DNA of 64,000 nt from Manduca sexta (lineage: Eukaryota > Arthropoda > Insecta > Lepidoptera > Sphingidae), in NCBI RefSeq assembly GCF_014839805.1, contig NC_051123.1:5810727-5874726 (forward strand), given 5' to 3'. Made by a program: the position numbers and the translations under genes. Below the pieces are notes generated by a model, which worked only from the letters and a program-made list of their open reading frames with translations, made no database searches and was not told where the DNA came from. This document shows positions 12,959 through 25,100 of the stretch, in pieces (positions within the stretch are counted from its first letter, which is position 1; each line of letters begins with the position of its first letter).

Positions 12959-13142
12959 GCCACGAGGAGAACGGCGTGTCCGGCGGGACGGGCGGCGGCG
13001 GTGGCGACCCAGCGGTGCTGGCGGTGGGGCCGGCGCGGCGGCCGCTCACCTACACCCGCGAGGAGCTGCTGCGCCTGCGCAATTCGCCGCTCGTCAAACG
13101 CAATCTGGAAAACGCCTTCGCGGGCTGCGAGGCTCTTGCGCT
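12959..13142 (+). CDS. 4E-T: 4E-T exon with eIF4E-binding motif
   Basis: This is the first secure exon. The codons at 13,051-13,071 read YTREELL, the canonical YxxxxL-hydrophobic eIF4E-binding motif; the human counterpart is YTKEELL. Acceptor 'tgtctcag' precedes 12,959; donor gtaagt starts at 13,143. It enters in phase 1 and leaves in phase 2. A glycine-rich run precedes the motif. There is no ATG before the motif in this exon, so it cannot be the start exon. Confidence 0.9.
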
Positions 13143-16100
13143 GTAAGTCATATAATACAGTCATTCTCTATGGCCGGCACGAAGTTTGGCACAAATGGCA
13201 ATGCAACTACTCGAGAGAGTAAAGAGCTAAATTCTGGTTGGTCATAAAGTTTGGAGAGAGTTGTATATAGTAAAAACTATACAGGAGTATTTGTTAATTG
13301 TTACCTCATTAACCTAATAGAAGCGATTAGCAGAATGCGTATGAAGTTTCTATTCTTGGGTGTACTACTACCTAAATGGCGACACACTGGCTCGTATACC
13401 TGTCTTATGCGAAGTTACTTCGATAACAATTTCCCGATCAGTGATAAATATTAAGATTATCGGCATGACTCGTTCGTATCCTTACGAACTTATCGCGATA
13501 AATGACGCCGTTTGGAAATAGCTTGTAATACCTACTGTATCGGCCAAAATATTTGCGGAGTTTCGTTTACGTAACATTGGCTGGTTGTGACGATTACGAA
13601 GCGATATTGCGGGTAGTTAAATGTTATTGCATCTGGTTTGGTTACAGTAATAAATGAGACATGCAATGGTAAATTTGTTTTGTTCTTTTCAGTGTTTTGA
13701 AGAGACGTTCCGATTCGCCGAATGAAGAAGACCGAGGTGCCAAGGGTGACGCGCCCAATGAGAACCATAAGGTAAGGGTTTAAATAAAAAGAATAAAAAA
13801 ACGTATACTGTGATAATTAACACGTAAAAACTTCTATGGTCCAGCGGGGTATCCAGGGTATCCAACTTTTGTTGTCCAGCCTGCTCGAGAAGAGAGGCCG
13901 TGAGTTCGATTCTCGCATAAAGGCAAATATTTGGGAGCCAGAAAATTTGTTTCAGTATTTCTTACGGCATAAGACTTTTAGGTTAGCCTGGCTTTAGGAT
14001 TTTATTTAACTCTTGTCAACGAGAGTATTTTAAGTAACGGTACTTAAAGATTTGTTGCAAGAGCAAATTAGGCCGTAACTGGAACTGACTAACTATATAT
14101 AACCGGCAAAAATTTTAACACACTACCGTGTGGTGGAATTTTTTTTTGTACGCAAGTATAGTTACTCTAACGTACAAAACAATTTTACCGCGCAATAGTG
14201 TGGTCAAGAAGCATTTCGGATATTATAATAAAATTGTTTGTGTATACGCGCAGGGCGTGTTCGGTCGCGAGCGCGAGCGTCGGTCGGCGGACCCGCGCGA
14301 GCGCGTGCGCAAGGAGAGCGAGCCGAGCGGCGGCGGCATCGTGCTGTCGCCGCAGCGCCGCTCCTTCACGTCGGGCTGCGGGGCGCCCTCCGCCGCGCCG
14401 CACGCGCCGCCGCACGTGGCTCGCACGCGCCCCGAGTCGCCGCTGCCCATCGCCGCCGCGCAGCAGCCGCTCACCAACAAGACTGAACAAGGTAATCATA
14501 TACATTCCCCAATCAATATGACCGGGGCGCCCTGAGCCGAATCTCGAGTCTGGCGCTCCCTCTAGACTCTTGGCGCCGTGAGTAAAGACGGTCTCTAAGA
14601 TCCGCCGACCCTGGCGACCGCGCGGATCTCCCCCGTCCAAAGCCGGCAATGCATAGACCTAGAGAAAATCCATTTTTAGCTTCAATGTTTAATGTTTTGA
14701 TGAACAATGTTATATAAAAATATGTTTACATTAAATATTGGAACAGAGACAAGTTAATGCTCCGATATCTTGAGATCTCATACTTATTATTAATTTAATA
14801 TGCATCCTTCAATAATGATGGCCTCAGATATAAGAAGTCGTGGTATCCACGATATTTTTAACCAAACTGCATGTTTTTATAGCAGTTTTTCATGTCTGAG
14901 GCCTAGAGCAAACGGCTGATACAGGTGACGCGTGTTTGAAGATTAACACTGTGTCGTATTAATCGCCCTACATATTATATGGATCTAGCTAATAACTAAA
15001 AGTGAAACACAAATGGCCTGTAGTTTCGAAATTGTATAAAAAAGTGTTTTTAACATTTTATTGGGATGAATGTTTGATAGGTAGCGGATCTGTGAGCTCA
15101 TTTTGCGTAACACGGACCACTAACAGATTAAATTAAAAAAAATGTATAATTGTAAAATGTAGGTAGATATTGTAACTTTGACTTTTCGCGTGACCAACAC
15201 CTCAGTCCGCCCCGGTGACCACGAAGGTTGCATTCTTCGTAACATCGGGAGAATATTATAATATAAAAAACCGTGGTAAAACCCGTAAAACAGTTTAATT
15301 TTAATTTATTACCGTTACTATTTATCGCTTATAGAATCATATTAGTGTGCATAAAACGGTCAATCGTTCCATGATTTATAGGTGTTCGTTTATATCGACA
15401 CAATACTATTTGACTGTGTGTATTGTACCTGTAAATATAAATTGTAATTGTAAATAGGGACATGGCGCGTCCTGTCCACATAGTCTCAGTCATTAAAACG
15501 AAGAATCCTAGTTACCTAAGACACAGACCAATTATGTTAATTATTTATTAAGTACTTAAAAATGACGCGTCTTCAAGTTAAGTGAAATGTACACTGTACG
15601 ACGTGTTGCAGGCGGTCGTCGCATCGGCTCGGGCCGCATCCTGGTGCGCGACGTGTCGGGCACGTGGGACGACTGCGACTACCGCAGCGAGCACCGCGCC
15701 GAACACCGCGCCGAGCACCGACCCGAACACCGACCCGAACACCGCGCCGAGCCCTACCGCCCGCCGCGCGAGCGAGACCATCGCGCTAATGGCGACAGGT
15801 GACTTACTCTAATTACTTTTTTATAACCGCCCTTAGAATTAAGTTGACCTAACTCAAAAAAGACGATTTGTGGGAAAGAAATTATAAAGATTTGAGAACA
15901 ATATAGCAGGAAGTGAATTCGGCGGTCGCGGCGAAAGTGAGAATCGGCTTCTATTCTATAATTTTGTCTTTTTCTCGTCGTACGGTTATAGAGCATACTT
16001 TGGAAGGTCGTTTTTTAACAAAATTAGAAAACATATATATTTTGGGTTAGGACATTTTAGTTCTAAGGGTGCGATATAACCGCTTTGAGAAATGTATAAA

Positions 16101-19100
16101 TAAAGTTTCCTGTAATTTTAAATTGTTAAAAAAAATTTGCATAAAGATGTTTTAGGGTGCTATCACACTACCGATTTCTTAGTGTGTCGAGCGAGGCAAT
16201 TGGTCACCGCATGAGCGCAACAAGCTCCAATGTTCAATCTCTATTATTACTAGTTACAGTGTACAATATGGCGTCCGTGTCGTGGTCCCAAGGGGGCGAA
16301 TTTGATTCATAGGCTGTAACTGCTAGTCTAGGCTAGTTAATGTAACTTTTACTATCGATTGAACATAGTAAATTCGAGTTAATAATAATAATATCAGCCT
16401 TGTATTATATACTTGCCCACTGCTGAGCACGGGCCTCCTCTACTACTGAGAGGGATTAGGCCTTAATCCACCACGCTGGCCTAGTGCGGATTGGTAGACT
16501 TCACACACCCTTGAAATTCCGAAATTAAATTTGAGTTAAATGTTGTAAATTATTGAGAGGAAGTAACCGTTACAAGTGGATACATAAAATGTGTTGTTTC
16601 AGATTCGAGCGGCGTTCGTTCAGCCGTGACACTTTCTCTTCCGACATGAAGAGGGAGCGAGACGACCGGTTCAACAACGACAAGCCGCGAGACAGGTTAG
16701 GATGCATTCTATTCTTAACTAGGATGTGCTCGCGGCCTCGCCCGCGTGAAGGAGTTATCCGGGGTAAAAGTACCGTTATATATTTTCCGGAGATAGAAAG
16801 GGTGTTAAACTATCTCCATACCAAATTTCATAAACATTCCTTCAGTAGATTTTGAGACAATTTATAACATACAGACAGACAGAACTTTGTTTTATAAAAT
16901 GTATAGATAAATTCCTTGGTTCTCTTCCTAATGAATATGACCAGATAAAACGAATGTATTTGTTTTTTTTTATTTCACTACCTGTGTTTTTATTTTACCA
17001 TAGGTGTGCGATTATGTTGCATCTGATGGCCAGTAAAGTGAAGTATAATATAATATCGATGAAGAGAGATTTGGCATACCACAATACGTCTCCAGAAGTT
17101 TGGCGAGATGTTTTAAGTGGTAGTATATCAGCTGGACCTTGATTGGGATTAATGTTCCCGAACTTCAAATCACGTCTTAGGTTATTTTAGGCCCATAATA
17201 CAGTTGCATTGTGTGTGTACACGATGTGCCTTTGTCTATACGTTGCGGATATAAGCGTGATTGTATTTTATGTTAACACTATTGTATTGCAGGGAGGACA
17301 ATCGTCGCTCCGGTGGTCGCTACTCTAATCGTCGATACGATAAAGACGAGGAACCAGAGTGGTGAGTTACCTTTTAATAGCTGCTAGTTGTGTTTTGCGT
17401 ATAGCCCGACCAGGAAAATAATAAACCTGCTTTAGTAGCTGCTTTTGCAGTACAAAAAATTAATCCCATATTTTCCTATAATGTGGGTAGGATTTTTATT
17501 GTCTTGGGTAACTTATAGGATCTTGATAGCACTGATATTTTTGTTTTGAATGACATTGTAGCTATTGTACTCATAATAGTCTTGTTATAGCTTAGTGTCA
17601 CAAGAGTAGTGTTGAACCTGCATTATGAATTAAAGTCTGGTACCATAATGAGCAGTTCGCACGTCTCGTTATTCAATTGTACTGAAAATATTTAATGCGT
17701 AATGGTTATTAAATGTGCTACGTGACAATGTTTCATTACTATTTGCTATGTTCATGGTGGTAGGAATTGCTACTACATTCATACTTGGCAAGTAATTACT
17801 TGTATATAAAAAGTGTGATGTTGATTATGAATTTTGACACAGGTTCAGCGGAGGTCCGACATCTCAACTGGAAACGATCGAGTTGCGTGGCTTCGACGAT
17901 CCGCCCAAGAAGAACGGGACCACTAACAACAACAAGGATGGCGATGTGAGAAATATTTATATATTGTCTATTTTGTTACTCATTGTATGAATGATGATTT
18001 TGTTTAATTTTTTTTTTTATATAAAATTAATTGAATGTTTAATAATATGTAATATTTCATGGTGTATTTTTATCTTATTTTCAGAACTTAATATATTCAT
18101 AGTCTTTGAGTATTTGTCAATATTAAAATGAAAAGTTGATCACATTTCTAATGTACAACTACAATATAAACACAATTGTAACTACTGGACATAATGAGAC
18201 TTAACATCTCATGTCTCAGGATGACGAGCGCAGTGGAACAGCAAGCAATACTTTGTAATTCAAGGTGTTGGATGGTGTTTCTACTGTTTATGGGCGGTCG
18301 TATCGCCTACCATCAGGCAAACGGCAAGCTCGTCTCGTCTGAAAAGCAATAAAAATAAATGTATTTATCGTTTGTCTGTAGAAGTGGAACAGTAGTGGGA
18401 CGCGGTCCCCGCTGGAGCGCTGGCGCGAGACCTCCTCGCCGGTGCAACAACCCGCTGAAACCGCTGACACTAGCAACGTACGTATACATTATTATATAGC
18501 CTATAGCTTTCCTCGATAAATGGGCTATCCAACACTAAAAGAATTTTTCAATTCGAGCTAGAATTTCCTGATGTTAACGCGATCAAACAAACTATTCAGC
18601 TCTATATAACAGTATAGATTATATCAATAATGATGGGAAATTATGAAACGATGTGTTTTGTCTTATATATACTGAAATCGTGAAGAAGAAGAACAGAATG
18701 AAGTACTTACATACTTGTTTTGTAAATATTTTCTAATTACATTTATTTTCATTAAAATGTCTTTCTAAAGGACACATGCACATAAGTTTTTATGTTCTGT
18801 TCAGAGGATATGGCATCATTAATCATTCATAAAATTTTCCTGTATAAATTATGTATATTTGTTGTAAAAAATGTATATATTCATCTTGAACAGGACAAGG
18901 ACTCTGGCGTCGATTCGAAGACTGAGGAAGCTCAGTCGAACAACGAGCAGCCGGAGTTCAACCTTGACGAATTCCTCAAGTTTGACACAATACCTGACGT
19001 ACTTACTGTGAGTATCAGATATCGAACGGCAACAAAGTTTGTGATGGATTATTTGTCTACTAGTTGACCCGACAGACGTTGTCCCGTCTTAACTATGAAT

Positions 19101-22100
19101 TTGCAGCGAGCATTCTGTCAATCCCTGACAGTTATTTCAAACAATTGACAGTTATATAAAATTAATATTTTCGTTAAGTTTTCTTAAATTTTCTAATTTT
19201 CCGCACAATTTTTGAATTTTTCTTGCATAAGAACCTTCTCCTGAGAATAACAAACACAACAAAAAAAATAATAATAGTGAAATCGGTCCAGCCGTTCACG
19301 CGTGATGGCGTGACCAAGGGAAATAGGGATTCATTTTTATATTTATCTATATCATCGTTTTTTCACCTCCATCGAAATTCATTCATTTGTTTTGGGTATG
19401 CACTATGCATAAACCAAACTGACTTCAGTTTTGCTATATTTATTTGAGCTTCGGAGTTTCAAGCGTATTTAATCTCACATACTTCAAAATTGACTGATAA
19501 TGTCAAACAATTAAAAGATTTTTTTACCATTGATGTTTATAGTCGTCATACATTGCCTGTTCGGTTTCACTAATCTATATTTCTAAGTATATGTGACACT
19601 GATTTTTATTGTTGTAGAATGGTAGTGGCGAGACCGAAGGTGGAAGCCGGTTCAGCCGATGGTTCCGTCGCGAGAGTCCTACCAATGAGGCGCGTCACTA
19701 CGAGAGGCTTCTGCACAACATGGTGGACGGTAAGTTTGCACACATTATAATAATATTCAGAAGTGAGTGTAAAATTACTTATGAATTATACATATAGTGG
19801 ATTTATATATTCAGGAATGACGGTATTGTTAACGAATAAGTAGTCATTTTATGAACTATATAGTGTATTGAAAAATATAAAATTTGAATGAAGTTAGTGG
19901 ATCGATGGAGTGTGTTGCAAGGGTTTTTTAAGAATTTGGGATAGGATTAGGGCAAGGAACAAGTTTTGTTAAAATAAGTTTACTATTTTATTATATTTTA
20001 CGTATTAATATATTATAGATTTTATTCCTGTTCCACAATGTTAAAGAAAGAGAGTAAAGCAGAAATTAGAGAGAGAGAGAGAGGGAGTCATATTGGTTAA
20101 AGATATTCGTCTTATAGAATAGACGATGTAGTTTAAAATGAAATGATACAAATATTTTAGTAATTATGTATTCAGTCGAATTTTAATATAAAATCGAAAC
20201 GTCACGATAAGCTTTAACGGTGGATGTGCTGTGTACAGAGCTGGACAGCTCGCCGCGCGCGGAGTCGGCGGCGGGCGTGGCGGGTGCGGGCGGCGCGGCG
20301 GGCGCGGCGGGGGAGGCGGCGCACGTGTTCGCGCCCATCGCGCCCGCCGCGCCGCCGCGCGCGCACCCGCCCTCGCTGCTCGACCTGCTGCTGCGCGCCA
20401 ACGAGCCCCGGCCCGGTCAGTGCACACTCTTACCATACATATTATACTTGTGGAGTACAGACCAATAGTGTGAACAGCTCATTCGAGTATATTCGTTTCT
20501 CATAATTCATAATCGTTCGTGCACGAATTATTCGATAAAAGTATAAGTTAGGCATTCAACTTCAGAACTTGTCATCAGCCTATAACTGTCCACTGCTGAA
20601 TATAAGCCTCCCCTAGAGCGCGCTGCGTTGCTCGTTCCTCTGCTTTCCTCATCCAGCGTCTACCCGCGATGTTACGAATGTCGTCGGACCAGCGGGTCAG
20701 AGGTTGTCCTACGCTACGCCTACTGAACTTGCTCGTCAAGAATATTTGCTAAGACAGGACGAGACGAGAGCAGCCCTCTACATTCTTGTCTTCCTCTCGT
20801 GTGTGATTATTAGTGACATATTTTTGCTATTTGGGGCTATTGATACTATAAATTATGTAAATAGATTTCTACAGTAAGCAATTATTTTGCAAGAAACTTT
20901 CTTTTATAAAAACATAAAACTACCTTAAGACCTATAAATGAATACTTCTACTTTAATTCATTTTAAAAGACTACTATTCTAGACAGATTTTTGTAGTTAA
21001 TTAAGGTATAAATATTTTCATACATACTAAAAACTTAAAACACTACCAATGGAAATTACAAATGGACTTTGCTGTTCACATAACATTTGACTTGTTTTGT
21101 GGATATTTTTATTAATATTAAATCTTTCTTAATAAAAATACTTGGTGGCAGATTCTGGCGCGGCAGTGGGTGGCAGGATGCATAGCCTGGAGGAGCTGGA
21201 GGCGCGTCTGCGTCCGCAGCCACAGCACCATCACCACGACCATGATCTCACAGCTTTCAAACGACTCGTATGTATCAATAATCAACAGAACATACGATAT
21301 ATTTTTTCCGTCTGGCGTTACCCTTGCCCAATGCTGTAGTCCCCTTTCCTATAATGCTTCACTTAAGCCGAGTATTGAACACATGCGTAGTAATTTTCTA
21401 TGTGAGTTTTGGGTTCCAGACTAAAATCGGCAGACTTGCTCCTTTTTGATTTTTAAATTAGCCAAATTATATTTATTGACACGTTGACTGAGTTTAACGT
21501 AATAGTTGTGTTATTTGGCTCGCATCGCGCTGCCACACGGTAGTGCGGGTCAACACTTCCGTGCATGACGACCGCACTGGTGGATAATTTATATTTATAT
21601 ACTAGCTTTTGCTCGCGGCTCCGCCCGCGTTATAAAGTTTTTCAGGCTAAAGTTTTCCATTATAAAAGTAGTAGTTTCCCGGGAGCCTATGTTCTTCCCA
21701 GGGTTTCAAACTGTCCCCATACCAAATTTCATCTTAATACGTTGGGTAGTTTTTGAGTTTAAGACGTTCAGGCAGACGGATGCAGCGGGGGACTTTGTTT
21801 TATATTATATTTTTTAGAACTTTTTAAGAGGAACAATCCTGTCATACATCATTGTTGCATAACTTTAACCGTTTACGCAGCGCACGCAACGGAAGCTCTC
21901 AAAACTAATAAATTGTCCCCGTATTTGCAACATGTTTCATTACTGCTCCGCTCCTATTGGTCATAGCGTGATGATATACAGCCTATAGCACCCCACAAAT
22001 AAAGGGCTATCTAACCCAAAACGAATTTTTCAGTTCAAACTGGTAGTTCCTGAGATTAGCCATTACTGCTCCGCTCCTATTGGGTATAGCGTGATGATAT

Positions 22101-25100
22101 ATAGCCTATAGCACTCCACGAACAAAGGGCTATGCAACGCAAAAAGAATTTTTCAGTTTGGACTGGTAGTTCCTGAGATTAGCGCGTTCAAACAAACAAA
22201 CAAACAAACTCTTCAGATTTATGTAATAGTATAGATTTTATGTACGCCTCGACATCCTAGGCTGGGCATGTTAGCCCTTCCCTCTCAGTTCCCTACACAT
22301 AATATGATATTGAGTTAAGATGGTGTGTTGCCGGCAGCTGGCGCAGGTGTCGGGCGGGCACGCGGTGGCGGCGGCGGGCGAGCCGGCCGCGCGCGCGCCT
22401 CCCGCGCACCACCACCAGCACCAGCAGCCCATGAGTCTGCTGCAGGTGCGCACCACACATGCTATATCCACTGCGTACTATACACGACATCCTCACTACA
22501 CTTCCCAATGTCAATAGTGTTATTTAGTAGTCAGCCGACATGAGTAACTTTTAAGAATAAGTTCCGATGGGTTTGGCATGTCCTTATGGATGAAACTCCG
22601 AAATAAATTAGATAAAAAAAAAAACATAAGAAATGTAATAAAGAGGACATTTTTGTACTTTCAACGGTCTCCTAACAGGATAACATTAATATAAAATAAA
22701 AACATTTACTAAAACACGTAAATAAATTTTAAATTATAAGAATTTAAACAACCCCGAACAGAAGAAACTTCTAAAATGTAAACAAGAAAACAACTTTAGT
22801 TTCATTTATATATATGTATAATAAGTACCTAGTAATATTTTGATCAGTGGAGGGCGTCTAATAGACGTACAAATACGCACCTTAAACTTATAATGACCCT
22901 CTTTTACGGTTGGGGGTTAAAAATATTTGAAAGTATCTGAAACACTACTTAATGACCGCCAACTTGTGTTGTTCCTAATTATCTAAATCCATCCAAAGAT
23001 TGTCTGGAAGAAATCATTGTTTGCAATAAGACCGCCATTTATACTATCCGTTGATTATTAATTTAATTGTATATTTACTTTCCTATACGAGTTGATGTAC
23101 AACAGTTTAAATGTATGCAATATAAATATACAATAAATTATACAGATGTTGAACAAAAGCGTGGAGCAGCAACAGAAAGCCCAACAGCAACAACAGCAGC
23201 AACAGCAACAACAACAACCGCACATTCCGCAGGAGCTCCTATACAAGCTTCTACAAGTGCAACAGGTAATTATTAAAATACGACATGTCTATGGCTTGTG
23301 GAACTTGTTTTGGTATGATGAGCAACAACTATAAATTTAAAATTTTCCTCCCATCTATTAAAAATCTAAAAAGAGAAAGAAAGATTGTGTTGACTATGGA
23401 AACTCTCATTCAGCTCCTTGCTGCAGTACCAGCTGGACTGACGCTCCAGTGCTGATGAATACATTGTGTATGAACTTGCTCGTATAACTGAATAAATTAT
23501 AATTGTTTGTCCAGCGACAGCAGCAGGCGGGCGACATGTCGGGCCACGTGGGTGGAGTGATGCCGCCCGCGCCCGACCGCGAGCTGCTGCAGCGGCCCGA
23601 GGCGCAGGCCATCGTGCAAGGTATGCTAGAAACATACAGTTTCCAACATAAATTCCAGTTCTTATTTCTGAAGGACTGGTCTTAGGCGCGACTAGTATAC
23701 TCTGCATAACTTTTATATTATCATGTATTGTTGACTGCCTTGGTGATTTTGGGTTTAAATCACGGGCCGAAGAGTGAGTGTGACTGAGTTTTTCCATCTT
23801 AAAAATTACTCAGTCGTAGTTCGGAGTCAGGAATGATACCCCTATGCCTCGGAAAGCGCGTAAAGCCGTTGGTCCTGCCGCTGATTTCTCTCTGGTCATG
23901 TCAGATTATCATATCATCATTATTATTATTTATTTATTTATTCGAGTAACATAGGACTCATATTGTTAGTAAAATTAAACGATAATAAATTAATTATTAG
24001 TGCACCGCTGCACCATTCCATGTGAAATGGCTACAGCAAGCCACATACCAACTATCCAGTCTACTGGTAATAATTTTGAGTATTATGCATACACTTGTGC
24101 ACTAGAATATATCCTGCGTACCTAGCTGATCTCCGTTGAGATTGGACACTGGGGCTGAACATCAGCTAGGAGTAATTCGTTCATTATCATGTCACCTCAT
24201 GTGATATGCCATATGATGCTTATTACTTAGTGCTCTTTATACACAGTATTTACCTTTTACCTGCGAAAGGTTGTGCATAGGCATGTTGTATCCTGTCTAA
24301 AGACATAATTGTTGACTACCGTCATCACATTAGAAAAAAATTGATGACCACACAATTCAGCCGTGTTTTGTCATATTTTTATGACGCGACTTGCATATTT
24401 TAACCTTCCGGTACAAGTATGCTGATGCTCAAGTTGTAAGACGATTGCATTCATCCAGGTTTGAAAGCTGGCGAGATCACCGTCCAGCATTTAATGCAGC
24501 AGCTCGGCAACCCGGGCCTGCAAAGTCGACACCGCGAGGTGCTGCTTACCATACTACGTCTGCATCAGCAGCAGAGACAGGTGAGACAAACGGACACTAT
24601 AGCTCGATCATCTTTAAGCTTGCGCGTACACATTCACATATCGCGCGTGTAACTGTTTTTTCTCATAGACATCATATTGCGTCTATGGTTTTCCAAAATT
24701 ATTATAAACATTGATTTCGGTATGCGGCGTTCTGTATATTTATTATTGTTTCGTAGATGGGCGGTTCCCCTCTACCCTCGGGCGTGGGTGTGGGCGGTTC
24801 TGGCCACCTCGTGGTGCCACCGCACCACCAGCCGCTTAGACTGTCGCCACTGCCCCATCAAGGTTTGTATTTTTTATACACGCTAACCAATATAATAAGG
24901 AATTTATTTCTTGTCGATTATCGCTCAATTGTTGCTCGATTAGTGAATTTTTATGTTCTATAATATGAAGTCACAAAATAAATGAAAAGAAATCTACATT
25001 ACATGTCATTAACACGATGTGTACACAATTTGTAGTGAGTAGTGTTGTAAGCTATTTAAAGTATATTACCACTATGGACGCAGCATTCTGCGTGTCGCCC

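Noticed and set aside
14185..14649. 154-codon minus-strand ORF over a 4E-T exon
   Set aside because: It is the antisense of a G/C-rich, stop-poor exon; Ala/Arg-rich composition is what a shadow frame gives. Only the 14,515-14,690 part may be a repeat remnant.
20060..20096. GA-rich microsatellite as a regulatory GAGA element
   Set aside because: A plain (AG)n run in an intron with no promoter features nearby.
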